A DNA stretch of 64,000 bases from Flaccisagitta enflata (taxonomy: Eukaryota > Chaetognatha > Sagittoidea > Aphragmophora). Location: assembly GCA_965153355.1 (NCBI GenBank), contig OZ231127.1, positions 61,814,001 through 61,878,000 of the forward strand. Direction: 5' to 3'. Below the pieces are notes generated by a model. It saw only the letters and a list, made by a program, of their open reading frames with translations. It searched no databases and had not been told where the DNA came from. The position numbers were made by a program, and so were the translations under genes. Of this stretch, positions 49,284-61,577 are shown one piece after another (positions within the stretch are counted from its first letter, which is position 1; every line of letters starts with the position of its first letter).

Positions 49284-49887
49284 ACTAGTCATCCAAGGAT
49301 CGCACATGGTCAGCGGTACCCGATGCCCTGCTAGGAGTGATCAACTGAAGAAGTGGAGTGAGAGCAGGGCAGCGGCCCTAAAGGGCCGATGTCCTGTAGG
49401 ACACAGGGGTTAATTTCCAGACGTCCTGAGAAGGCACATTAAAGGGCTGACATGCTTGATTTTGAGCCTGACAAGGCTGATTTAGGGTACTAGAGAGCTA
49501 ATTTTGGAGCTGAAAGGGCTGATTTTGGGCCTGAGAGGGCTGATTTTGGGCCCGAGAGGACTGATTTTGGGCTTGAGAGGGCTGATTTTGGGCTTGAGAG
49601 GGCTGATTTGGGGCTGATTAAGAGCTAATTTTGGAGCTGAAAGAGCTGATTTTGGGCCTGAGAGGGCTGATTTTGAGTCTGAGAGAGCTGATTTTGGGCC
49701 TGAGAGGGCTGATTTTGGGCTTGAGAGGGCTGATTTTGGGCCTGAGAGGGCTGATTTGGGGTCTGAGAGGGGCCTCGGGGGGGGGGGACGTACGGACGTA
49801 CGGACGGACGGACGGACATACGGACGTCTGGAAATTCACCCCTGTGTCCTACAGGACATCGGCCCTTTGGGGCCGCTGCCCAAAAAG
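49284..49887. mobile_element. Family B element, CATCCAAGG-head subtype
   Basis: The head ACTAGTCATCCAAGGATCGC is shared with 25136-25702. Terminal repeat GGGCAGCGGCCC is inverted at the right end, and inner blocks (GATGTCCTGTAGGACACAGG, CCAGACGTCC) are mirrored. The core is a regular 21-bp array GAGAGGGCTGATTTTGGGCCT (about 49500-49765), then a G run and GTACGGACGGACGGACG. Confidence 0.87.
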
Positions 49888-50089
49888 CGGCGTTGTTAGT
49901 GTTTCAATTCAAAAGCGAGTACTGTGAGGAAATCTCCGGTTGCAAATGCAATTATCATGATCAACCATAAAATTATAAAGAAATCCAAGAGGAACAGAAC
50001 AGATTGAAAATGGATGAAGCTCTTTATCATTGAATAACACGTCGAACATCGCAAAAGCACTGATGCAGCACGAAAATAGAAAAAATTAA

Positions 50090-50259
50090 AACAAGGCCAA
50101 CACCTATAAGTCGCGTGCGAGACATACGTTTAGAATGACTTGAAATGACTTTTAGAAATAAAACTGATAAAAAATTAAAAGTATGTCGGACTGACAGACA
50201 GACAGACCGACCGACGGATAGACGGGCAAAGCGGGGTGTAGAGTCGCGTGCACGCGACT
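50090..50259 (+). mobile_element. Family A short copy with the perfect terminal palindrome
   Basis: It opens AACAAGGCCAACACCTATAA like the two long copies, but the minisatellite core is reduced to a few AATGACTT units. It ends AAAGCGGGGTGTAG then AGTCGCGTGCACGCGACT (50242-50259). It may be close to the unexpanded form of the 1.8-kb copies. Confidence 0.87.
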
Positions 50260-50282
50260 GAAAGGTAGCAGTGAAGCATGTA

Positions 50283-50665
50283 CAGACAGCACCCTAATAA
50301 GAGGTGAGGAGAGACCCAAATGTTTAGCAGCCCCCCCTACAGCTTACATGGCTCAAGCAATTTTCTCAACTCCAGTGGCGATTGACACCTTAGGGGGATA
50401 CAATTGGCGCCACCATGGCGTTTTTTGAATTTCCACCTAGAACACTCCTAAATTTTCAAAATTAGTGGAAAAAAGTGTTCATTTTTTTAGGGGCAAATTT
50501 GGGCAATTTATCTAAATTTAGGGGTGTTCTAAATGGAAATTCAAAAATCGCCACGGTAGCGCCAGTTGTATCCACCTAAGGTGTCAACCGCTACTGGAAG
50601 TGAGCTGTAGGGGGGGGCTGCTAAACCTTTGGGTCCCTCCTCACTTCTTATTAGGGTCCTGTCTG
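50283..50665. mobile_element. Palindromic TA-flanked MITE, 383 bp
   Basis: The ends are CAGACAGCACCCTAATAAG and its inverted near match, with TA on both sides (50281-50282, 50666-50667). Arms of about 170 bp include GACCCAAATGTTTAGCAGCCC, a C run and CTACAGC, all mirrored. It has no coding capacity, and TA flanks suggest Tc1/mariner-type mobilisation. Confidence 0.83.
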
Positions 50666-50667
50666 TA

Positions 50668-51169
50668 GAGCAAGAATCAATAATTTGAGGAGGAGACAGA
50701 CAAATGGAATGATTTCAGTAACGGAAAGTTGGAACGCGGTCGCGCGGAGTATATCTGCGGCTATTTGGTCAGAAGGTGAATCAAGGAAAAAACATGAATA
50801 TATGATATTTATATATGGTTATCGAATAAAAGGTTCATTTTCTAAAACAAATCGTCCCTTCTCAAATGAGTGAACAGACAGCCAGAGAATGTAAAGAATG
50901 AAAGGACCTTAATGTCAAAATAGCTTCGCTTTTGATTGTTTTTTTCCTCCGTCTCTTCATTCGTCCCCCTACCTTCCTCTCTTCCTTGCTTCCTATAACT
51001 TTTTCCATCATTTCCTTCCTCTTTCCCATCTCACTTCTTATCGCTCTCCTCTCTTTTTACCCTAGTCTTCATATAGGTTTTTGTTGCTTTTAATTTTTCG
51101 TTCTTCTCCCTCTCTTTTTTGTCTTATTTCATTTAAAAGACATTCACATGCTGACGATCTTACTTTTTT
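50668..51169. other. No gene seen
   Basis: Unique sequence, pyrimidine-rich at 50940-51120. Confidence 0.5.
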
Positions 51170-51367
51170 AGTCGGTTTGTCGGTCCGTCGGTCCGTCGGT
51201 ACGTTGGTACGTCGATCAGTCCATCCCACTTAGCTCTTTGGCGTTCATGGACGGTTTTTGCATTGCCCTGTCCAGATCCTTGGTTAGCCTTTTTCATTCC
51301 CACCCGACTGCCCACGCGACTGCCCACGCGACTTGGGTAAATGTGCATAACTGCATCCGGCCTTGTT
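51170..51367 (-). mobile_element. Family A short copy
   Basis: On the minus strand it opens AACAAGGCCGGATGCAG, keeps GTCGCGTGGGCAGTCG duplicated, and ends in a GACGGACCGACGGACCGAC run. Confidence 0.75.
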
Positions 51368-51477
51368 TAAGAAGATAACCAACTCAGTTTCTGTGGAACG
51401 CCACCGCACGAGGTTACCTCAATATTATTCATTGCAATTATCTAATCGTCAAGATCGATTAGGAAAATTCAGAGAGA

Positions 51478-51598
51478 AACAAGGCCAAGTAGGCCAATAT
51501 GGTGCGACGTGTGGATCGTCGAATGAATGCGTTACCGACAGACCAATGGACTGACCGACCGACTGACCAACCAACGGACACAGCCAGTTATGGAGGTG
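51478..51598 (+). mobile_element. Family A short copy, GTAGGCCAATATG variant
   Basis: AACAAGGCCAAGTAGGCCAA, GTGCGACGTGTGG, a GACCGACCGACTGACC run and ACACAGCCAGTTATGGAGGTG. The head resembles the minus-strand copy at 55443-55600. Confidence 0.7.
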
Positions 51599-51599
51599 C

Positions 51600-52283
51600 T
51601 TTCCATCTAAAAACAACCCCCCCCCCATTTAGTGTCAACTCCGGTTTAAGGCGACGAAAAAGACGAGAAAGGACCGCTTTAAGTTGCACCGGCCATCGTC
51701 ACTCAATATTCACCCATGGCCGTAGTCTTAAAACGCCCTTAGAGAGAGAGAGAGACCGAAGAGGATGGATAGTTTTGAAGGAATGAGACATTCTGATAAA
51801 TGGGAACATCAATACCGTAACGATGAGACAAAAAGAGACAAGGAGGAGATGAGGACGACAGGTCGATCCATCACTCAAAAAAAAAAAAGAAAAAAAAAAG
51901 AAAGAGAGAAACTGACGAATTTGACTATTGAGTTGGAACTTGGGAGAGAAATATTCAAAGAGTGGGTTCACTTCAAGGCTAAGCCAATTATTGAAATTCT
52001 TATCGAGTATATAAGGCCTTATGATATATAAGGAACATGATGATGCAAGAGGAGACGATAGACGAGACGATCTAGATGGATCTATCAGTCACTGTAAATA
52101 TATTGCTTAGTTGCCACACCTCCTAAATTGGCGTAGAAGTAAAAAAGGGAAACATTAATTCCTAGCCTGGGACTCAAAAAATCGAAAAACATTTTTCGAT
52201 TTTTTTCCCTATAATAGGCTGTGTGTGTTGGTTGGTTGGTCCGTTGGTCGTTGGTCGGTCGGCTGGGAAACGTATCAAGCATA
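51600..52283. other. No supported gene
   Basis: A plus-strand frame at 51765-52031 encodes a Lys/Glu-rich peptide without a recognisable domain; splice support is not convincing. Confidence 0.45.
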
Positions 52284-52910
52284 ATAGTCGCAAAAGCGTT
52301 AGATGGTCAGGGGTACCCAAGGCTCCTATGTGAGTGTATGTGGGTGTGAGGTGGTTAGAGAGGCAGGCAGCGGCCCCGATGTGAGGCCGATGACCTATGC
52401 TGTTTTATTTGAGCCCAAGGCTGAAATCGTGCTCCTCAAGGCTGGAATTCAGCCTTGAGGCTTGGAGTTGAGCCTTGAGGCCTGACTTGAGCCTGGAAGC
52501 AAGAATCATGGCCTCGAGGCTGGAATTATGGCTTCGAGGCTGGAATTGGGGCTTTGAGGTTTGGATTTTTGAGCCCAGGGCTGGGACGAGCCCCTTGATG
52601 CTGTGATTTGAGCCTCGAGGCTGGGATTTGGGCCTCAAGGTTAGAATTTTGATCTCTGGGGTTGAACATGGGCTAGAATTTGGGCCTCAGGGCTAGAATT
52701 TGGGCCTCAAGGCTAGAATTTGGGCCTCAAGGCTAGAATTTGGGCCTCAAGGTTAGAATTTGGATCTCTGGGGTGGAATATGGGCCTCACAGCCAGAATT
52801 TGGGCTGCGAAGCTGGGGGGGGGGGTGGGACGGAGGAGAAGGAGTAGGATAAATTTCTGCATATGTGAAAGCAAAGGTCATCAGCCCCTTTGGGGCCGGT
52901 GCCCAAAAAG
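52284..52910. mobile_element. Family B element, GTCGCAAAAGCG-head subtype
   Basis: The head TAGTCGCAAAAGCGTTAGATGGTCAG matches 30261. Left terminal repeat GGCAGCGGCCCC and GCCGATGACCTATG are inverted at the right end (GGTCATCAGCCCC...GGGGCCGGTGCCC). The core is a 20-21 bp array, AAGGCTAGAATTTGGGCCTC type. A G run lies at about 52816-52826. Confidence 0.83.
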
Positions 52911-52981
52911 CATCAGAATCTTGCATTATTTCAACAGAAAATTTGTACCAACTCAGTAATTATAAGTAGCATACATTGACT

Positions 52982-53067
52982 AATTCATTCATGCATTCAT
53001 AAACAACATTCATACATAAAAAACATTCATTCATAGAGGGCGCATCGTTGGCCTACTTGGCCTTGTT
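52982..53067 (-). mobile_element. Family A fragment with a short ATTC tract
   Basis: CATTCATT repeats and ATCGTTGGCCTACTTGGCCTTGTT, the inverted head of the GAAT-array subfamily. Confidence 0.55.
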
Positions 53068-53093
53068 TTATTTTATTTCATCTCATCCATTTT

Positions 53094-53095
<2 letters not shown>

Positions 53096-53170
<75 letters not shown>
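53096..53170. repeat. (CT)n microsatellite upstream of a candidate exon
   Basis: About 37 CT units, ending 30 bases before the ACATTAG acceptor of the exon at 53201. Confidence 0.95.
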
Positions 53171-53173
<3 letters not shown>

Positions 53174-53200
53174 ATCCGGATGCATCCACACACACATTAG

Positions 53201-53445
53201 GAAGAGCGCTCCTTAGGCCGATTGGAGGATGAGTCTCGGCGTCGACAGCGCGCTTTGCAGCGTGTCTTGAAGGAGATGTCGTCGACGTCGGCGAGAGTCT
53301 CGTCGGAGCAAACCAAAAGAGTCGCGTCGGCAGAAACGAGAATCGACGACGCCAAAAAGAAAGCCTCGCATGACAAAAGGAATCTCACTCAATCCAATGG
53401 AGATCATAACAGAGCCATCACTCAAGTGGCCAAAGACAGGCTTAG
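53201..53445 (+). CDS. Candidate internal exon encoding a coiled-coil segment
   Basis: A GC-rich block bounded by CACATTAG (acceptor) and CTTAG|GTTAGT (a strong donor). It is open in phase 0 for 81 codons plus two bases. The peptide is strongly charged and helical, with LEDESRRRQRALQRVLKEM, then SSTSARVSSEQTKRVASAET and DHNRAITQVAKDRLR, which fits a coiled coil. GC content and third-position bias differ from the surroundings, which supports coding. I do not recognise the protein, and no neighbouring exon was identified. The 3' end is the source of the 53-bp array that follows. Confidence 0.5.
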
Positions 53446-53931
53446 GTTAGTGGAGATCATAATAGGGCCATCACTCAAGTGGCTAAAGACAGGCTTAGGT
53501 TAGTGGAGATCATAATAGGGCCATCACTCAAGTGGCTAAAGACAGGCTTGGGTGAGTGGAGATCATAACAGAGCCATCACTCAAGTGGCCAAAGACAGGC
53601 TTAGGTGAGTGGAGATTATAACAGAGCCATCACTCAAGTGACCAAAGATAGGCTTAGGTGAATGGAGATCATAATAGGGCCATCACTCAAGTGGCTAAAG
53701 ACAGGCTTGGGTGAATGGAGATCATAACAGGGCCATCACTCAAGTGGCCAAAGATAGGCTTAGGTGAGTGGAGATTATAACAGAGCCATCACTCAAGTGA
53801 CCAAAGATAGGCTTAGGTGAATGGAGATCATAATAGGGCCACAGAGCCATTACTCAAGTGGCTAAAGACAGGCTTGGGTGAATGGAGATCATAACAGAGC
53901 CATCACTCAAGTGGCCAAAGACAGGCTTAGG
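53398..53931 (+). repeat. 53-bp tandem array carrying about ten splice-donor-like sites
   Basis: Each unit holds GGAGATCATAACAGAGCCATC, AAGTGGCCAAAGACAGG and CTTAGGTGAGT or close variants. The first unit covers the last 48 bases of the candidate exon and its donor. The unit is not a multiple of three, so choosing a later donor would shift the frame. Confidence 0.9.
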
Positions 53932-53934
53932 TAA

Positions 53935-54490
53935 ACTATTAAAACGATTCAGCGAATAAGCAAACCATCATTTGGAAGATGCTGACAGTTGATAAATGTA
54001 AACATTATTCAATATTCTTTTAAAGTAAACCTGTTAGAATTGTATTTTGACGAATCAATTATTCTAAAATGAATGCATTTGTTGTATTACAGAGTAGATG
54101 CATAAAATATCAAGCACCTGTTTTGTTTAAAACCTTTTTAGTCGCGGACTCAGCGACTCTATAAGAGGCTTTATTCCGTCCGTCCGTCCGTCTGGGTGAG
54201 GTAGTCGTCGGGTGGTTGGATTTGGTCGTGGTAGTCGAGTCGAAAGTGAGAAAACGCGGCATTTAAAAGCACTGCGCGTGCTGGCGTTAATGGTATACGG
54301 CATGATTTTCTGTATCTAGCATTCGTTAAACCGGAATCGAATTTTAAAAGAATCAGAAAAATGTTGATATTAGATTTAGAGGAAAATAATGAAAAATACG
54401 CAGAGAGTTTAGAGAGAATGGCTGGCAGTCAGGCTGCCCGAGACAAAGACAGACAAACAGATAGACAAAACCCAAATGTTAAAAGACCCA
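53935..54490. other. No gene seen; family A tail fragment at 54135-54195
   Basis: TTTAGTCGCGGACTCAGCGACTC then TATAAGAGGC and CCGTCCGTCCGTCC is the inverted tail of family A without a head. The rest is unassigned. Confidence 0.5.
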
Positions 54491-54494
54491 TGTG

Positions 54495-55117
54495 TTAGTC
54501 ATGATACCCGTGCCCTGTTGTGTGTATTGGCGATTATGGGTGATGGGTAAGGGGGCAGCGGCTCCAGAAAGGGGGCGATGTCCTATAAGCCTTAGGGGAT
54601 TTCGTTCATCGGAATGCGTATATGTGAGGCAGTTGAGCCTCAGGCTGATTTGAGCCTCAAGCTGGGATTTGAGTTTTGAGGCTAGGATTTGAGCCTTGAG
54701 GCTGAGATTTGAGCCTTGAGGCTGAGATTTGAGTCTCAAGGCTGGGTTTTGAGCCTCGATGCTGGAATTTGAGCCTTGAGGCTGGGATTTGGGCCTCGAG
54801 GCTGGGATCTGAGCCTCAAGGCTGGGATTTAAGCCTCAAGGATGTGATTTGAGCCTTGGGGCTGGGATTTGAGCCTTGAGGCTGAGATTTGAGCCCCAAG
54901 GCTGGGATTTGAGCCTTGAGGCGGGGATTTGAGCCTCAAGGCTGGGATTTGAGCGTCAAGACTGGAATTTAGCCTATAGGCTGGGATTTGAGCCTTGATG
55001 CTGAGATTTAAGTCTCAAGGCCGGGGGGGGATGCACGCACGCACGCAAGCACGAACGAACGAAAGTCCCCCTGTGTTGTACAGGACATCGTCCCCTTCGG
55101 AGCCGCTGCCCAAAAAG
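54495..55117. mobile_element. Family B element with a 20-21 bp array
   Basis: The left terminal repeat GGGCAGCGGCTCC is inverted at the right end (GGAGCCGCTGCCC). Inner blocks (GATGTCCTATAAG versus GTACAGGACATC) are partly mirrored. The core is about 19 units of GGGATTTGAGCCTTGAGGCT type (54620-55020), then a G run and GCACGCACGCAAGCACG. Confidence 0.85.
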
Positions 55118-55442
55118 AAAGTTGCAAGCAACGATAGCTAGAAAGAAGAAAAAACGTTTAATAATGAACGAAAAACACAACCAAATCAATAGAAAATACT
55201 GAATGTGAGAAAGATGCATTTGGGAAAAAGATTCACGAACGATTTGCTGGGAGAATAAATATGAAGAAAAGAAAATCGTTTTTTCTGAAAACCTTTTCTG
55301 TTTTCTTGTGTTAAAGAGCTCAACAGTTCTGCTGTTTCGCTGCGTTAGTGTCATTTTTTCTTCAGTAACAACAGCTAACATATCTATCTGCCTTTTGTGT
55401 CATTATCTCTACAGTCGCAACAAAATGGTCATTTCTCTTTTT
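55118..55442. other. No gene seen
   Basis: AT-rich sequence, no supported exon. Confidence 0.5.
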
Positions 55443-55600
55443 AAGTGCGTCCTCGCACTTCTATAAGAGGTCATGTCCATCCGTTGGTTGTTCGATCGGT
55501 CGGTCGGATGGTTGGTCGGTCTGTTGGTCTGTGGGGTAACGCATTCGTTCGACGATCCACACGTCGCACCTTATTGGCCTACTTGCACTTGGCCTTGTTT
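55443..55600 (-). mobile_element. Family A short copy
   Basis: On the minus strand it opens AACAAGGCCAAGTGCAAGTAGG, has CGACGTGTGGATCGTCG, a GACCAACCATCCGACCGACC run and the tail TATAGAAGTGCGAGGACGCAC. Confidence 0.72.
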
Positions 55601-55689
55601 CTATATTATTCGCACCACCACGATGCGATGTCGATTGTGTGTGCTTTGTCTTTTGTTTGCGTCTTCACTTGGTTGCCTTTCTGTGTGTA

Positions 55690-55690
55690 G

Positions 55691-55789
<99 letters not shown>

Positions 55790-55895
55790 TTTGTGTGTGT
55801 CTTTGTGTGTGTCTGTGTGCCTGTGTGTGTGTCTTTGTGTGTGTCTGTGTGCCTGTGTGTGTGTGTGTGTGTGTGCGTGTGTGTGTGTGTATGTC
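55690..55895. repeat. (GT)n microsatellite with TCTTT interruptions
   Basis: Pure GT to about 55788, then GTGTGTCTTT/GTGTGCCT higher-order variants to about 55895. Confidence 0.95.
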
Positions 55896-56167
55896 CGTGG
55901 ATATGTGTTCCTGAGCGCCACTTGGACTGGTTCATTCCATGTGTTAAGCTTCCATATGTTCCGTCGTAGATTTCCTTCCTTCTCTATTCGTCTTTTGGGA
56001 TTCATAAAAACGTTTTCTCTTCATTGCCTTCTGACAGAAACTAGAAAGTAACGCCATATCCTGAGACATAAATAAGTGATATTTATTCGGATCCTTTTTC
56101 CCGAGGTGTAAGAGTAGTTTTGAGCATAAACGTGGTCAGAAGCGTTTGGGGGTTTTTTTGTTGTTTT

Positions 56168-56200
<33 letters not shown>

Positions 56201-57262
56201 TCGTCGACAAATGGACATAGAAATTTCCGCAAAAAAAAGGCCATTTGTGCGCTGAGGGAAAACATCATTCCTGAGTCCATGACCTCAGAGAAGGGCGTGA
56301 CAAAACCGCTAACAACACCGTGACATGCATATGTTTTTACAGCCGCTGCTTCGCAGCCCTACGTCTTTTTTTAGTCGCGTGCTAGACGACTCTACACCCC
56401 GCTTTGTCCGACAGTCTGTCGTATGGTCATGGTCTGCCACGTTTTACTTTTGGCATGGTTAGTTTTTTATCACTGCCCCTGTCCATCTGCCTAGTATTGT
56501 TAAAATGAGGCCTTGCACCTTAGAGAAAGTGTCCATTCCGTTCTTCCGTCCGTTTTGAATTGTTGAAGAGTCTTACCTCTAGGTGTACAGTGTCACCAGT
56601 GTCACCAGTGTCACCAGACTTAACGACTAACCTGACTTGGACGGATACACACAATTCTATGAATCTTAATGGTATTAGTTCTTCCATCCATCCTCCTATC
56701 GTTGATTGGTTATAGACGAAAGCCGAGGAAACATGATCCGTAGAAAATAAGGACCTCAGACTAATTGCATAGTGGGAGGGCAGGGGGGGGACCCATCGTT
56801 GCTTGCTCTTAGTTCTTTAACTTCCCTTCCATAATCCAATTCTGATATTGGATTTGCCATTTTCGAGTTACGAATTCCGCAAGAAATCCGTTGAATCCGT
56901 TGATTACTGTATACAGTTGGCATATTTACCCTCGCTCGCGTTCTCTTCATTTCAGAAAAAAACACTATTTTTTTCTGGATTTTATCGGGAAATTGTTTCT
57001 ATGATAAATTCTTATTGGATTATCAGAAAAATCAAATGAACAGCATATTCATGCGTTATTTAATTATGGAAAAGATAAATGAACCCTATATTTCAGAGAC
57101 GAGTAGATAAAAAAAACACTTATTTTATACCGCCCTGTTCATCACAAATTTCGAAGATACTTGATATTACCGTTAGTGAAAGGTCGAACAAGAACGATCG
57201 GAATTGTTGATAAGCTTTAGAAATGACGCCCACCTGCTCACTTGCCACGGAAACGCGCGCGG

Positions 57263-57266
<4 letters not shown>
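55896..57266. other. No gene seen; T run at 56170-56199; family A fragment near 56370-56500
   Basis: TTAGTCGCGTGCTAGACGACTC and CACCCCGCTTTGTCCGAC mark a diverged inverted family A end, with CTGCCCCTGTCC further on. CAGTGTCACC is repeated three times at 56588-56617. No supported exon. Confidence 0.5.
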
Positions 57267-57450
<184 letters not shown>

Positions 57451-57747
57451 TCTTTCTTTCTTTGTCGTGGATCATAAGTGTGCCCCTCTGGCTCTTCGAT
57501 GCGCCATCGCATCCCTCTGAGTAAAAGCTGTCCATCCGTCGATCTGTTGGTCCGTCCGCATGTCCGTTACGCCTCTTCAATGCTCTCGCGAATGACACAT
57601 TTATTTGCCGCAATGGGTTTGTTTGTTTACAAGCCGACGGAGTCAGTAACACTTAAAAGCTACTAGAAAGAAAAGAAAGACGAGAAGAAATTCAGCTGGC
57701 GCCTAATCCGCACCTGCCTTTGATCGTCAATCCATTCTCTCTCTGAT

Positions 57748-58647
<900 letters not shown>

Positions 58648-59104
58648 AACAAGGCCAAGTTATGGCCAATATGTGCGCCTTGCTGATTAAGATCATGTGA
58701 ATGAATCCTTTAAATGCATGATTAGATAGATGAACCCGACTTCTTATTTCATCATGAATGAATGAATGAATGAATGAATGAATGAATGAATGAATGAATG
58801 AATGAATGAATGAATGAATGAATGAATGAATGAATGAGTGAATAAATTATTAAATGAATAAATGAATGAGTGAATGAATGAATGAATGAATGAATGAATG
58901 AATGAATGAATGAATGAATGAATGAATGAATGAATGAATGAATAAATGAATGAATGAATGATTGAATGAATGGACGACTGAATAAAAATGAATAAGGGAA
59001 GGCATGAGAGTTGACACGCATAAAGAAAGACGTCGAAGTCGGCAGATTTTTTTCTGCGCGGCTTTAGAATCTTGCGTGACGGACAGACCGACCAACTGTT
59101 GGCC
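58648..59104 (+). mobile_element. Family A copy of the GAAT-array subfamily
   Basis: It opens AACAAGGCCAAGTTATGGCC and has TATGTGCGCCTTGCTGATTA. A long (GAAT)n array fills about 58755-58970. It ends TTGCGTGACGGACAGACC then GACCAACTG. Head, array and tail occur in the same order as at 48607-49204 and, inverted, 7296-7620. Confidence 0.78.
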
Positions 59105-59969
59105 AGAAACGACCTCGAATAGATGTCCAAGGGCGCACAAAAAAGTATATGGCATATTATGGGCCAAATTAGAACTTATCAATCATCAAAAGCATATTTG
59201 TTTGCAGAGTAAGTTAAGATTTTTACTGGAGACTGGAGAGTCCCAGTTTAAATAGAGAAACTACAGATTTCATAACATCTCACTTTTTAAAGTACAAGAG
59301 GTACATACTTTATGTTTTTAATGAATTTGTTATCAATTTTCCGATGAAATTTTTGTTCTCGAGGTTGTCACTGACCATAGAGTGTTCAGTCAGTCTACCT
59401 TGCCATAAAGAAAGCATCTGTTTTCCTCTTACATCGATTCGACTTTTGCTTTCGTTTTAAGGCTTACATTTCCTAAAGATAGGCGACAAATTAAAAATCT
59501 GTTTTCATGATGATTGGACTAATATGCCTACTGAGGGTCTCTCTTTCAATCTTCAACTGTATAGCACTGGCCTGACCTGAATTACAAAGCAAAAACAAAA
59601 TCAAGAATGCTTTGGTTAAGTGAAGATGAAAAAAATGAAAATTTTCAATGTATCAGTGCAGGATATGAACAACAGACTATAGGGGGCCGTCTGTCTTTCT
59701 TTAATCACAAATTCTTCTTCCAATGTCAATGTTTCAAGAAATTAATTTCTATTCTCACCTTGCGCATTATCTCAGTGCTCATGTCAGATGATCTACCCAC
59801 TAACCACAGACGCTGACTGCTTTCATGAATTTGTGCTTTAAAACTGAAAGTTAGGGAGGCTAAGAAAGAGTTGATGAAAAAAATTGTTCATGAATTGTAT
59901 CTTTACCGTGTATTTTCTTTCAATTTTCACTTTCATGAATGACAAAATGATGGTTATTTTCTAGACGTT
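59105..59969. other. No supported gene
   Basis: Unique AT-rich sequence. A plus-strand 69-codon frame at 59607 is unrecognised. Confidence 0.5.
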
Positions 59970-60226
59970 CGCTAGCCTGACTGGGGCAACGTAGGAAGCT
60001 TAAATTTTTACTGAAGACAGAGAAGACATGTGGCCAGGGTAGACCTGGAACAAATTCCAAAAAAAGCTACTAGCCTACATATGGTTACATTTTACAGATT
60101 TCTTCTTGGATTTATTGTATGTAAAAAAATAAAATTTAAATTTTTTTTACAGGTGTACCCTGGCCACATGTCTTGTCTATCTTCAGTAAAAATTTCAGCT
60201 TCCTCCGTTGCCCCAGTCAGGCTAGC
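59970..60226. repeat. Inverted repeat, 257 bp, about 70-bp arms
   Basis: CGCTAGCCTGACTGGGGCAAC on the left is mirrored by GTTGCCCCAGTCAGGCTAGCG on the right. The arms also share GGAAGCT, TTTTTACTGAAGA and GACATGTGGCCAGGGTA. The spacer is about 115 bp. No target duplication is evident. Confidence 0.85.
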
Positions 60227-60240
60227 GAGTGCCTGAAAAA

Positions 60241-61484
60241 TTGCTTGTATTTGAGTTTTTTCAATTTTCTGAAATTTTTTGAAGGGGTTTCTTACACTAG
60301 TATTTGACATTCTATAAAAGAAAAAAAAATTTCAGGATAACTTCATTTTGAAGCAACGATAGCCTTAAGATATTTCATTTCTGTCTTAATCGATCATGGA
60401 TCTTATTTCCATATTCAATTTTCATATCAGATGAGAAACTTTTTTGAGAGAGATTGAATATACCCAACAGATAAATGTTGCTTCTTCCTGTATACGTGTT
60501 GGTAGGAAGGTGGCAAATTAGCGCAAATTCATTATTTGATTTAGATTTTAAGGATACAATAATACGTATTTTAGATCCTATCTAAGGACTCCTAAGTTTG
60601 TAACTTGCCGTTACGAAGCTCGATAAGAGAAAATCAAGTTACGACAGCGTCTCCCCAAAGGCAACATTTGTGTTTCAAAGAGAGTCAAAATGGAAATTAT
60701 GAATGAATAGAAAAGGAAAAACAAGTGAATGATAGTGATTCAGGTGGCTTAGATATAATATTTAAAATAAAAATTTGCATTCATTTAGCAAGAAAAATAA
60801 AGTTTAGCCAATGTTACTAACAAAAGTTTTTTGAAAATTTCTCCTTTTTTCACTATTGGTCACTGACAGGGGGCTGGTCTAAATTCTAAATTTGCATAGA
60901 AAAAGAAAAAATGAAAAAACAAAGAACATAGTTCTCTTCCCAAATCGATTACAGAGTGAACTATGTTTTTCAAAATGCAAAATTTCCCTGTGTATGGCTT
61001 TCTTAGAATTTAGACCACAGAAAATGAAAAAAAGTGTAAGTAGAAATTTGCTGAAAACCATCATTTTCCTACTTGTTTCCATATGAATTGCATAGTTCAA
61101 ATTACTTTTTTTGTCAGAATATGATAATAAGGTATATACCAAGTGTCTTTAGAGGCAATTTGTCTACTAAAAGCGTTCCAGCTCAATCATTGTTGTGATA
61201 AGTCTGGTGAAACACTTAATTTTCCTTCGAAAATTCGCCGTCTTACGCGGGGTGACAATATCGCCGCGAACGGGTGGGCGCATGGGCAGGGTGCCTAGAA
61301 AAGCCAACATTTTACTTCGTCTGACAAAAATATTTTGCTTTTAAATGAACCCTTGCACGACTTTCAATTCAAACTGGAACCATCTTGAGGGTGACTTTGG
61401 AGTTTCCATAGAAATGTACTATGACAGGGACAAACACCCCCCCCCCCCTCCTTCTCCACACACACACTGAGAAACTATCACATC

Positions 61485-61488
<4 letters not shown>
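60241..61488. other. No gene seen; small inverted repeat at 60877-61015
   Basis: GGTCTAAATTCTAA (about 60877) and its inverse TTAGAATTTAGACC (about 61002-61015) bracket AT-rich sequence. No supported exon. Confidence 0.5.

Positions 61489-61574
<86 letters not shown>
61489..61574. repeat. (GA)n microsatellite
   Basis: About 43 units. Confidence 0.97.

Positions 61575-61577
<3 letters not shown>

Noticed and set aside
51765-52031. 88-codon Lys/Glu-rich plus-strand frame
   Set aside because: A purine-rich stretch with no supporting splice sites or known domain.
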